Below are positions 1-5,012 of a stretch of DNA of 5,012 bases, piece by piece. The stretch lies in assembly GCA_035541995.1 (NCBI GenBank), contig DATKMG010000736.1, forward strand, positions 1 through 5,012, written 5' to 3'. Below the pieces are notes generated by a model. That model ran no database searches and was not told the origin of the DNA. It worked only from the letters and a program-made list of their open reading frames with translations. Every line of letters begins with the position of its first letter. Position 1 is the stretch's first letter. This DNA is from DATKMG01 sp035541995 (GTDB taxonomy: Bacteria; Acidobacteriota; Terriglobia; Versatilivoradales; Versatilivoraceae). The translations under genes and the position numbers were made by a program.

Positions 1-61
1 CGGAAATCTCCTCTGGGGGCAGAGCGGCGTCAAGATGACAAACCACTCGGTGCAGGGGCCG

Positions 62-706
62 GTCTACCTCGCTCATCCGTCCGGAGACTTTATCGTCGCC
101 TGGCTTCGGAACCCGTGGCAGACGGAACGACCCGGGCCGAATCTTTGAGCGCAACGGCTGAGCGGAGGCGGCGTCAGCCTCTGGCCGATGTACGGCATTC
201 CTCACCTCCCCTCAGTCGGCTCCGGACAGGCATAGCCGGACATCTGCGACGATCGGCGGAGAGGGGCGATCCTTAGCTGGGAGGAAGGGAGGAACGGTAC
301 GGACCATGTCTATGCGCAGAGGCTTGACTCAACCGGTGCACGCCAGTGGCTTTCAACGGGGGTCCCTGTATTGGCGGTCGGGATCACCACCATACGGCTC
401 CCACAGATAATCGAAAATGACAAGGGGGGCGCGTTCGTAATGTGGGAAGATGCGCGCAACTCGGCGGGTGACCCGACGAACTCCGACATCTACGCGCAGG
501 GGCTGGCCTCGGACGGTTCGCTCGCCTGGCAGGTAGGCGGTTATCCGGTAACCGTGGCCTCCGGTTCCCAGAATTTCTCCACATGTTTCAAGCGCGGCAT
601 CGCGCTCGTGGACACAAACGGAATCGCAATTGCCGCCTGGGATGACGGGAGGGACGGAGTCCCGCACAGCGAAGCAGATCCCGGCCAGATATACGCGCAG
701 CGGATC
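62..706 (+). repeat. Four diverged 'WEDxRN...IYAQRL' protein repeats
   Basis: Four tandem repeats are visible at protein level. Their tryptophans are at 101-103 (AWL, damaged), 278-280 (WEEGRN), 443-445 (WEDARN) and 638-640 (WDDGRD), a spacing of 59, 55 and 65 codons. Each is followed by an 'I/V-Y-A-Q-R/G-L/I' strand, at 149-160 (AQRL), 308-325, 485-505 and 686-706, and most continue into 'G..xW...G.PV'. The pattern of a Gly-rich turn, a hydrophobic strand ending in W, then D-x-R, is typical of propeller-like repeats in secreted FCB proteins. More repeats presumably lie outside the window to the left. Confidence 0.75.
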
Positions 707-1024
707 GTTTTCCCCCCGAAACTCCTGACTGGAATCGGCGCAGTCCTGGGATCTACACCGGGATCATTCCGGCTCGATCAGAACTATCCGAATCCGTTCA
801 ACCCAACCACGACGATCGGCTACAGGCTTCCGGCTTGGGAGCAGGTCTCGCTTGAGGTATTCAACGTACTCGGGCAGAGGGCTGCAATCCTCTTCGACGA
901 GGACCAATCTCCCGGGGAGCACAAGGTGGTGTTTGACGGCACCCGTTTCGCGTCGGGCGTGTACTTCTACCGCCTGCGCGCCGGGAACTACGTGCAGACA
1001 CGCAAATTTGTCAGGCTCAAGTGA
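371..1024 (+). CDS. Intact C-terminal portion: repeat protein with T9SS type A sorting domain
   Basis: This is the uninterrupted end of the disrupted gene above. The nominal start is a TTG at 371 with no convincing ribosome site, so it is a fallback start inside the gene, not a real N-terminus. The frame is in fact open from 236. The 217 residues hold two repeats with W-E-D-A-R-N (25-30) and W-D-D-G-R-D (90-95), each followed by I-Y-A-Q (40-43 and 107-110). A short linker leads to the sorting domain at residues 133-217. Proteins of this kind are exported through Sec, carried across the outer membrane by the type IX secretion system, and released or anchored after the C-terminal domain is cleaved. 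The repeats resemble beta-propeller or sialidase-like repeats common in FCB secreted proteins, and no catalytic residues are apparent. The role of the mature protein is unknown. Confidence 0.8.
   Translation: MAVGITTIRLPQIIENDKGGAFVMWEDARNSAGDPTNSDIYAQGLASDGSLAWQVGGYPVTVASGSQNFSTCFKRGIALVDTNGIAIAAWDDGRDGVPHSEADPGQIYAQRIVFPPKLLTGIGAVLGSTPGSFRLDQNYPNPFNPTTTIGYRLPAWEQVSLEVFNVLGQRAAILFDEDQSPGEHKVVFDGTRFASGVYFYRLRAGNYVQTRKFVRLK
767..1021 (+). other. T9SS type A sorting domain (C-terminal secretion signal)
   Basis: These 85 codons form a complete type A sorting domain. It starts at F-R-L-D-Q, followed by the diagnostic NYPNPFNPTTTIGYRLP motif, then 'VSLEVFNVLGQ', a turn with P-G-E-H, 'VVFDGTRFASGVYFYRLRAG' and the terminal basic strand 'TRKFVRLK'. 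Every hallmark position of the family is present and the domain ends exactly at the stop codon, so the secretion signal itself appears functional even though the gene upstream is interrupted. Confidence 0.93.
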
Positions 1025-1035
1025 GTATCAGTTGA

Positions 1036-1070
1036 AGCCGGCGACGGCCGCAAACCGGGTGGGGCCGGCT
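1036..1070. terminator. Candidate shared hairpin between convergent genes
   Basis: A perfect 7-bp inverted repeat (AGCCGGC at 1036-1042, GCCGGCT at 1064-1070) encloses a 21-nt loop that is itself GC-rich. It begins 12 bases after the plus-strand stop and is followed by ATTTTAAAA. The right arm overlaps the stop codon of the minus-strand relic at 1069-1071. The position is right for a terminator serving the plus-strand gene, but the T-run is short and the loop is long, so this is tentative. Confidence 0.4.
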
Positions 1071-1890
1071 ATTTTAAAAGATACAGCCGCCTCGACATCT
1101 GTATGCCTCCCGACCTGAACCTGCAGAAGCACGTTCCGCTTCCCAGTTGTATTCCGTCAAAACGGGCCTCGTAACTCCCCGCGTCATGTTCCTCTCGTAC
1201 GAGAACGGCGACCTTCTGGCACGGTGCGTTGAACACGCTCAAGTCCACGAAGGCCCGCCGTGGCAGCTCGTATCGGATCGTGGTGCAGGGGTTGAGTGGA
1301 TTGGGTTAGTTCTGCAGGAGAATGAACTGCTGCGGCAACGAGGCTGAAGGTTGCACACCGGCTATAACGGTATTGAACATGGCTGTCTGGCTGAACTGTC
1401 CCCAGGCGGCCACCGAATGTGCCTTGACTTTCCGGAGATGATCGAATCCCTGAAGGGGACTCAACGCAGCCTCCTAGAAGTGTCGTTTAAGAGAAAGGCG
1501 TTTATGCAACTCCTGACAAGAACTCGTTCACTCCCCAGAATCTTTCTCTTGAGGTGCCATCTATGTCGGTTATGAGCAGTTCATTGCTCGGTATTGAGCA
1601 CAAATCTCGTTCTCCTCTGCTAGGCCCCCCGATTTGACCATTCGCAGGTGGCATGGCAATTGCCACCCACTTCCCCAATGCGAATACCGCATTCCGGAGG
1701 CCTTGTGCGCAGTGTAATTTCATTCTTGACGAATCGTACTTCAACCGTAAGCTGCCAACCCCAGCCTCCAGCTGTCCCCCACTATCCCTTTGCTCTGCCA
1801 TTTGTTGATTGGCAACTTTCCTTTCCTCCCTGCGGCAATGCCCGCAGTGCCAGAGACGAAGGAAGAATGCAGCAATCCCTCGTGCGAGCA
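1069..1890 (-). pseudogene. Relic of a convergent T9SS-sorted secreted protein gene
   Basis: Read on the minus strand, the last 85 codons before the TAG at 1071-1069 are a degraded T9SS sorting domain (see separate entry). The same frame runs back through 'SVAAWGQFSQT' and 'FNTVIAGVQP' to a TAG at 1476-1474. Beyond that, protein-like pieces occur in different frames: 'FWGVNEFLSGVA' at 1540-1505, and 'MRYSHWGSGWQLP' at 1692-1654, which resembles the Y-S-x-W-x-G-x-x-W-S strand of propeller or sialidase-like secreted proteins. No single frame is open across the region. The 129-codon minus-strand open stretch at 1891-1502 is therefore only a segment of the relic and not an intact gene. Substitutions at conserved positions as well as frameshifts point to real decay and not just sequencing error. 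The 5' limit is not determinable, and 1890 is where recognisable coding character fades. Confidence 0.65.
1072..1326 (-). other. Degenerate T9SS type A sorting domain
   Basis: From TTC at 1326-1324 down to AAA at 1074-1072, 85 codons align without a gap to the intact sorting domain at 767-1021, with roughly 37 identical positions by hand count. The core motif reads F-I-L-L-Q-N-stop-PNPLNPCTTIRYELP. The conserved Tyr of NYPNPF is TAA (1308-1306), the Phe is Leu and one Thr is Cys. Further on, the usual 'LGQ' is 'PCQ' and the usual 'GTYFYRL' is 'GTCFCRF'. The frame ends 'RRLYLLK' and stop, as the family does. Homology is clear; function as a secretion signal is very doubtful. Confidence 0.88.
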
Positions 1891-2046
1891 ATCTGACACT
1901 TGGAAGGAAGATAGCAGTTCAAGTCGAGAACCATATATCGTTCAGCGTCATGTCAGGTTACAGCGTCCTGCGAATGTCTTCTCGCGCAACGGACTAGAGA
2001 GATCTAGGAGAAAACGTCTCACCTTGTCCTTGAAGAGTCTTTGACC
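1891..2046. other. Non-coding stretch upstream of the propeller gene
   Basis: No open frame here has recognisable protein character on either strand. Short plus-strand open stretches at about 1790-2044 are Arg/Ser-rich with no motif and lie partly over the minus-strand relic, so they are not called. The segment must hold the promoter for the gene at 2058 if that gene is transcribed independently. Neither a sigma-70-like -35/-10 pair nor the Bacteroidota-type TTTG / TAnnTTTG pair could be placed convincingly. Confidence 0.4.
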
Positions 2047-2052
2047 GGAGGG
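2047..2052 (+). promoter_or_regulatory. Ribosome binding site of the WAVG-repeat gene
   Basis: GGAGGG lies 5 bases before the ATG at 2058, a near-ideal Shine-Dalgarno arrangement. The frame is closed by a TGA at 2031-2033, so this ATG is the first usable start. A second in-frame ATG at 2082 also has a G-run (AAAAGGGG) ahead of it and remains an alternative. Confidence 0.7.
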
Positions 2053-2057
2053 ATGAA

Positions 2058-3188
2058 ATGGTGCCGCCAAAAGGGGCTTTGATGAACGCAGACTTGAGAG
2101 GTATTACTGTGCCAGGCGATCACACCGCAGTAGCCGTTGGTGCTATCGGCACCCCCTACCCGGTTAGCGAGTTGATTGAAGAGTTGAATGAAAAGAAATG
2201 GAATCTGGGAAATGGTCCAAGTATTTCTAGTAACACTCCTGATGTTCAATTGAATGGAGCGGCTTCGGCAAATAATCACTGCTGGGCAGTGGGCTTCTTT
2301 CATGATACTTACGTTTCCAGAAATCTGGTGCTGGCCAAAAGTGGAACCGTTTGGCAAATCATCCCCTGCCCCAATGAGGGAGATGTTACTGTAGTAAACG
2401 GCATCACCGAAGTAAATGAAGTCGAAAACAAACTTACGAGCATATCGGCGGTTACCGTCAAGGATATTTGGGCTGTGGGTGTTTATGGTCTAGCTGACGA
2501 CATTACAAATCATCCAACTGCATTTCATTGGGACGGAGCTGCGTGGACGTCGATTCCAATTGATGCTCCAACCAATTCTGTTGGGGATGTGAATTCCGTT
2601 CTTAACAGCATTTCAATGGTTGAACATGATGATGGATGGGCCGTTGGCTATGGATGGGATTATTTCTTAGACCCTTTAACAGGGACAAGCGTGGGGTATA
2701 AAAGAGAACTTTTCGAACATTGGAATGGAAAGAAATGGGAACTAGTGTTGGGGTCTGATTCACACAAGATCTCAAGACAGCTAAATGGGGTTTCTTCAAT
2801 CAACAAAGATGATGCGTGGGCTGTTGGTGCCACGTACGATTCCGCCAATCGGATACATTCTCTGATCCAACATTGGGATGGCACACACTGGAAGGTCGAT
2901 CAGTTTAGTGTCCGTGATTTCACCTTAAATGGCGTATATGCTGTGTCCTCAGATGATGTGTGGGCTGTTGGAACATGTGTCGCTGGTGGCGCTGGAGGAT
3001 TGACCTTGCATTGGGATGGAGTTAGGTGGAGGCGAATCCCTAATGCATATGGCAGCATCCCTCATTGCTCACTTAATGCTATTAGCGGTAATTCGTCCAA
3101 CAATATATGGGCTGTTGGTAGTATTTGGGGTAATACTATTGCGCAATTGTGGGATGGCACCAAATGGAAAGGCTATCAGACAGAGTAA
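2058..3188 (+). CDS. WAVG-repeat protein, probable seven-bladed beta-propeller
   Basis: The 376-residue product consists almost wholly of seven repeats of about 48-62 residues. Each repeat starts 'L-N-G/S-V/I-S', continues to 'D/N-D/N-x-W-A-V-G', and most close with 'H-W-D/N-G-x-x-W'. The WAVG blocks lie at residues 76, 138, 194, 254, 302 and 351, and a weaker VAVG at 25. The W-D/N-G closures are at 157, 221, 272, 318 and 364. Seven such units, ending within 10 residues of the C-terminus, fit one closed seven-bladed propeller. Proteins with these repeats occur in Chloroflexota, Actinomycetota, Myxococcota and FCB bacteria, usually with no assigned function. No signal peptide, membrane segment or T9SS domain is present, which is odd because most relatives are expected to be exported. 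No catalytic motif is visible, so a binding or scaffold role is only inferred. The next gene starts 124 bases downstream in the same direction. Base composition is lower in GC than the gene at the left edge. Confidence 0.88.
   Translation: MVPPKGALMNADLRGITVPGDHTAVAVGAIGTPYPVSELIEELNEKKWNLGNGPSISSNTPDVQLNGAASANNHCWAVGFFHDTYVSRNLVLAKSGTVWQIIPCPNEGDVTVVNGITEVNEVENKLTSISAVTVKDIWAVGVYGLADDITNHPTAFHWDGAAWTSIPIDAPTNSVGDVNSVLNSISMVEHDDGWAVGYGWDYFLDPLTGTSVGYKRELFEHWNGKKWELVLGSDSHKISRQLNGVSSINKDDAWAVGATYDSANRIHSLIQHWDGTHWKVDQFSVRDFTLNGVYAVSSDDVWAVGTCVAGGAGGLTLHWDGVRWRRIPNAYGSIPHCSLNAISGNSSNNIWAVGSIWGNTIAQLWDGTKWKGYQTE
2094..3185 (+). repeat. Seven WAVG propeller repeats
   Basis: The repeat units start at residues 13 (LRGITV), 65 (LNGAAS), 126 (LTSISA), 182 (LNSISM), 242 (LNGVSS), 290 (LNGVYA) and 339 (LNAISG). 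Repeats 3-7 keep both the WAVG and the W-D/N-G-x-x-W blocks. Repeat 1 has VAVG and 'NEKKW', and repeat 2 has 'KSGTVW', so the first two blades are the most diverged. Blade 4 carries a long insertion (about residues 198-216) between its two blocks. The similarity is at protein level; no long DNA repeat was noticed. Confidence 0.82.
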
Positions 3189-3300
3189 CTGATAATAAAG
3201 CGCGCACAACAACGAGCCGCCGCATTCCAGTAAATTCACAACGTCAGAGGTTTCGGATCTCCGTAACAAGCAACTTATGGCAGTTAGTGTGCCTTAGGGA
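3189..3300 (+). other. Intergenic spacer without recognisable terminator
   Basis: Between the stop at 3186-3188 and the ribosome site at 3301 there is no coding signal and no strong GC-rich hairpin followed by T's. The absence of a terminator is compatible with read-through from the propeller gene into the next two genes, but no transcript boundary can be proven from sequence. Confidence 0.4.
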
Positions 3301-3306
3301 AGGGAG
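3301..3306 (+). promoter_or_regulatory. Ribosome binding site of the short BNR-like gene
   Basis: AGGGAG lies 6 bases before the ATG at 3313. This good site is one of the main reasons for calling such a short gene. Confidence 0.55.
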
Positions 3307-3312
3307 CAATAA

Positions 3313-3555
3313 ATGCCATTCGATACTGAACCATGGGTCATTCGAGATACTGTTTCAAACGCGCTTGAGTCAAACCAAACCCCCGACGGTGGTGCCGCTG
3401 CCGACTGCTGGGCATCAATCAATCCCAAGAACCCGAACCAGGTCGTTGTCGCCGCTAGGCAGGTGCCACTACCATCCAGTTTTCAGAGTTCTGCTCTCCG
3501 TTTCCGGGTCCAATTCCATTGTAATCCTTTGGACCCCTTCAACGGAAAGCAATAG
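3313..3555 (+). CDS. Short protein with sialidase/BNR-like lead-in, probably truncated
   Basis: The 80-residue product has an acidic N-terminus and then 'DCWASINPKNPNQVVVAARQ' (residues 31-50). The 'S-I-N-P-K-N-P-N-Q-V-V-V-A' stretch closely resembles the first strand of bacterial exo-alpha-sialidase or BNR-repeat proteins, which typically read 'PSIAVNPxNPNNVVVA'. Family members are several hundred residues long, whereas this frame stops at the TAG at 3553-3555 after a less typical tail (residues 51-80). It may therefore be a fragment or a frameshifted remnant; no clear continuation was found in the other two plus frames. No signal peptide is present. It lies 124 bases after the propeller gene and 64 bases before the next start. 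It could also be a small independent protein. Confidence 0.5.
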   Translation: MPFDTEPWVIRDTVSNALESNQTPDGGAAADCWASINPKNPNQVVVAARQVPLPSSFQSSALRFRVQFHCNPLDPFNGKQ

Positions 3556-3610
3556 AGGAACGGAATACTTGCGCCGGGCTAATTGCCATTTTGATATGTA
3601 TCATACGGAT

Positions 3611-3615
3611 GGAGG
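3611..3615 (+). promoter_or_regulatory. Ribosome binding site deciding the start at 3620
   Basis: GGAGG ends 4 bases before the ATG at 3620. The frame is open upstream as far as 3134, with other in-frame ATGs at 3596 and 3164. The one at 3596 has no Shine-Dalgarno site, and the one at 3164 would swallow the whole short gene at 3313 with sequence of poor protein character. This site therefore favours 3620. Confidence 0.6.
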
Positions 3616-3619
3616 CAAC

Positions 3620-5012
3620 ATGTCTCGTTTCCAAACAATGGGCTTGCGCATCACTCACCGAGGTCAAGAAAACGAACGATCGAATGATGAGCTGGATTGG
3701 GTCCCACAAAGAGTAGTTATTTCAATTATCATCTCCCTAGTGATTGGATTGCTTGGAGTCGGCTGCGGGACAGATTGTAACGTGACTACTCAGAGTCAGG
3801 TGAGTGCGTACCAAACGGCACGTATAATAGATACGACAGGAAGGATTGTAATTGACGCTCACTGTCCAGATGGTGTGCAAATGATTGGAGGGGGATTTAG
3901 CCTTGATGATACAACTGGATTCGCTGCTAACAAGGAACTGCTAATTCTCGAAGCTAATTATCCAGCGGACCTCAAGACGTGGAGAGTAATTCTGTTTAAT
4001 CCCGATCTAGGCCATGGTCTGAAAAACAACTATGGTACAGGAGTAGTTGTGGAGTGCTATGGGATCCATAATCCCGATCTTCATCTGGGCATGAAAATCG
4101 ACTCAGTCGGCCCACATGACAGTGGGAATGATATTAGCGCTGGTATTTATAGAGATTTTACCGTCGACTGTCCTGCACCAAAGGGAAGCGTTGTGACCTC
4201 TGGCGGATTCAAAATGGAGCCCGATCCGAGTGTCGATGAATCGAGCTTTGAGTGGGAACATCCCATTTGGGGGTCCTATCCATCTCTCCAAGACGGATAT
4301 CCAATCGGGTGGTCAACTCATTATGGCGACCTTAGTGTTCACCGAAACAGAATATTCACCTACGTTCTTTACTCGAGGGGCGAAGTTCTGTTGAATAAAA
4401 CAGGATCGGGTTCCACCTTTCTGCCCGTTCTTGAATCGGGCCCAACAAAGATCCTGGACGCTGCTACTGCCAATGTAGGATCGGACTTTCGGACCGTTGA
4501 ACCGCAGTGTGATCAGGGTTTCTTTTGTCCGGGAGGGGGATGGTACAACGTATGGGGTGGGGATGCCAATAATCCCGGCGGACTGGGTGCAGCGGAGGAA
4601 CCTCACTCTCCATTTCTTCATAGCAGAGCATATTCTCAGGCCAGTGGAAAACTATGTTGGTTCGGTGGTTGGTCATTTGAAGGCAATGCAACGTTTAATA
4701 ATCATGAATCTTCGGCCGGGTCAACGTCTGCTCATATGCAATCACTAGCAGTTCAAATTAAGAATCTACCGCCATCCATGGAGGTGCATATCACATCGCC
4801 CGCGGGAGGTTCCTATATCAACCAGCAAGTAATTAAGCAACCGTCTCCGGGAATCCCTAATCCTCCTCTGTCGAACCAGGTGACATTTGATGGGTATGCA
4901 ATTGATTATGATGGAACAAGAATTGATCAAACGAACTTTCCAGGTAACTTCCATTGGCAGATTACGGGCGCGACAAATTACACGGGAGACCCTTACAATA
5001 CGCAAATCCGCC
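3620..5012 (+). CDS. Membrane-anchored or lipoprotein-like protein with three Cys/Gly-rich modules and an Ig-like domain (3' partial)
   Basis: The frame has no stop before the right edge, giving 464 complete codons. A hydrophilic N-terminus of about 30 residues precedes a hydrophobic segment (32-48, VVISIIISLVIGLLGVG) followed by Cys49. This resembles a lipoprotein signal, but position -3 is Gly rather than Leu/Val/Ile and the n-region is long, so a plain membrane anchor is equally possible. Three diverged modules follow. Module 1 (75-147) has Cys82-Pro, Gly90-Gly-Gly-Phe93, Asn-Tyr-Pro at 113-115, Trp121 and Cys146. Module 2 (179-252) has Cys184-Pro, Gly195-Gly-Phe197, Ser-Tyr-Pro at 219-221 and Gly-Trp at 230-231. 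Module 3 (293-383) has Cys303-Pro-Gly-Gly-Gly-Trp308 and Cys346-Trp. From 384 a 'PPSMEVHITSPAGGSY' opening and 'VTFDGYAIDYDG' (421-432) look like an Ig-like or PKD-type domain. The modules resemble uncharacterised 'CPxGxxxxGGGF...SYP...GW' repeats of exported bacterial proteins. The product is likely extracytoplasmic; its function is unknown. Confidence 0.85.
   Translation, partial: MSRFQTMGLRITHRGQENERSNDELDWVPQRVVISIIISLVIGLLGVGCGTDCNVTTQSQVSAYQTARIIDTTGRIVIDAHCPDGVQMIGGGFSLDDTTGFAANKELLILEANYPADLKTWRVILFNPDLGHGLKNNYGTGVVVECYGIHNPDLHLGMKIDSVGPHDSGNDISAGIYRDFTVDCPAPKGSVVTSGGFKMEPDPSVDESSFEWEHPIWGSYPSLQDGYPIGWSTHYGDLSVHRNRIFTYVLYSRGEVLLNKTGSGSTFLPVLESGPTKILDAATANVGSDFRTVEPQCDQGFFCPGGGWYNVWGGDANNPGGLGAAEEPHSPFLHSRAYSQASGKLCWFGGWSFEGNATFNNHESSAGSTSAHMQSLAVQIKNLPPSMEVHITSPAGGSYINQQVIKQPSPGIPNPPLSNQVTFDGYAIDYDGTRIDQTNFPGNFHWQITGATNYTGDPYNTQIR
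3842..4768 (+). repeat. Three tandem CP-GGG-SYP-W protein modules
   Basis: The modules occupy about 3842-4060, 4154-4375 and 4496-4768. Shared landmarks in order are Cys-Pro, Gly-Gly-(Gly)-Phe/Trp, an aromatic-Pro turn (lost in the third), Trp, and a closing hydrophobic strand that ends in Cys only in the first module. Identity between copies is low, so the duplication is old or the match is at fold level. Confidence 0.55.
4769..5011 (+). other. Start of an Ig-like/PKD-type domain, cut by the window edge
   Basis: Residues 384-464 begin with the Pro-Pro linker and 'V-x-I-T-S-P-A-G-G-S-Y' strand that opens many bacterial Ig-like surface domains. They continue with 'V-T-F-D-G-Y-A-I-D-Y-D-G' and 'F-H-W-Q-I-T-G', matching the usual 'VTFxGxAxDxDG...xxWxxxG' pattern. 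Such domains commonly act as spacers or adhesive modules on the cell surface. More copies or a sorting signal may follow beyond the window. Confidence 0.6.

Larger units (their letters stand above)
2..1024 (+). pseudogene. Disrupted 3' part of a T9SS-secreted repeat protein gene (5' end outside window)
   Basis: Reading frame 2 carries recognisable protein from the left edge to the TGA at 1022-1024, but it is broken in its first quarter. Codons 2-106 are sensible (ending in a strand like 'DFIVAWL'). The expected continuation (TRGRRNDPGRIF) then lies in frame 3 at 111-146, and the chain returns to frame 2 at 149 with 'AQRLSGGG'. A TAG at 233-235 interrupts the frame just before 'PDICDD'. From 236 on the frame is clean and well conserved. 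The first repeat can thus only be rebuilt by accepting two compensating indels and one nonsense change. This fits a decaying gene, and the convergent neighbour is also decayed, but base-calling errors in a metagenomic contig would look the same for the indels. The true start lies to the left of the window. Confidence 0.6.

Noticed and set aside
353..667. Minus-strand open frame of 104 codons
   Set aside because: It is antisense to the conserved repeat region of the plus-strand gene and rich in Arg and Pro; a shadow.
233..1308. Recoded stop codons (TAG at 233, TAA at 1308-1306, TAG at 1476-1474) as evidence of an alternative genetic code
   Set aside because: The same TAG and TAA would be sense and stop in neighbouring genes (TAG ends the relic and the short gene, TAA ends the propeller), and substitutions elsewhere fit decay.
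1647..1667. Inverted repeat GGTGGCA/TGCCACC containing the palindrome TGGCAATTGCCA
   Set aside because: Short, inside the minus-strand relic where it encodes part of 'GSGWQLPCH', with no T-run or second copy; likely chance.
1830..1847. CTGCGG/CCGCAG hairpin with 6-nt loop
   Set aside because: Only a 6-bp stem, no T-tract, located within the relic; not supportable as a terminator or regulatory element.
1147..2044. Several short plus-strand open frames between the T9SS gene and the propeller gene
   Set aside because: They lie over the minus-strand relic, have no ribosome sites or motifs, and show Arg/Ser/Pro-rich content typical of antisense reading.
3134..3619. Upstream extension of the last gene in the same frame, e.g. 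from ATG at 3164
   Set aside because: The frame is open, but the translated sequence is basic and featureless, would overlap the propeller gene and the short BNR-like gene, and a Shine-Dalgarno site supports 3620.
3713..3768. Canonical lipoprotein signal in the last gene
   Set aside because: Residues before Cys49 are Gly-Val-Gly, not a standard lipobox, and the n-region exceeds 30 residues; kept only as a possibility.
4103..5005. Minus- and plus-strand short open frames inside the last gene
   Set aside because: The frame starting at 3620 is continuous through this region with domain-like content, so these are shadows.
1..5012. tRNA, rRNA, CRISPR array or insertion sequence
   Set aside because: No cloverleaf, rRNA-conserved stretch, spaced direct repeat or transposase-like frame was seen on either strand.

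Overview
The window reads as a fragment from an uncultured bacterium of the Fibrobacteres-Chlorobi-Bacteroidetes (FCB) type. Two reading frames end in a type A sorting domain of the type IX secretion system (T9SS), with an Asn-Tyr-Pro-Asn-Pro-Phe core, a 'GxYFYRL'-like strand and a basic C-terminus. That system is confined to Bacteroidota, Ignavibacteria and related candidate phyla such as Zixibacteria, KSB1 or Eisenbacteria. The phylum cannot be fixed from this sequence. No RNA gene, CRISPR array, insertion sequence or phage gene was seen.

Left part (1-1024, GC about 60% in sampled lines): the 3' end of a plus-strand gene for a secreted repeat protein ('W-E/D-D/E-x-R-N ... I-Y-A-Q-R-L' repeats of about 55-65 residues) with an intact T9SS sorting domain. 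Its 5' portion carries two compensating frameshifts and an in-frame TAG, so it is either a decaying gene or contains sequence errors.

Middle (1069-about 1890, minus strand): the relic of a second, convergent T9SS-sorted gene. Its last 85 codons align without a gap to the sorting domain of the plus-strand gene, but the invariant Tyr of the NYPNPF motif is a stop codon and other conserved positions are substituted. Further upstream only scattered motifs remain in shifting frames. The two genes meet tail to tail across a hairpin at 1036-1070. About 1891-2046 is non-coding as far as can be seen.

Right part (2058-5012, lower GC, mid-40s to 50s): three co-oriented genes with good Shine-Dalgarno sites. 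The first is a 376-residue protein of seven 'WAVG...HWDG..W' repeats, a probable seven-bladed beta-propeller without a signal peptide. The second is an 80-residue protein with a sialidase/BNR-like lead-in motif (NPKNPNQVVVA), probably truncated. The third is a long protein (464 codons, running off the right edge) with an N-terminal membrane anchor or lipoprotein-like segment, three diverged Cys-Pro/Gly-Gly-Gly modules and the start of an Ig-like domain. It has no stop in the window and is easy to miss.

The gene products look like surface or extracellular, protein- or glycan-interacting architecture rather than metabolic enzymes. No pathway can be assigned, and whether the right-hand trio forms an operon is inference from orientation and spacing.
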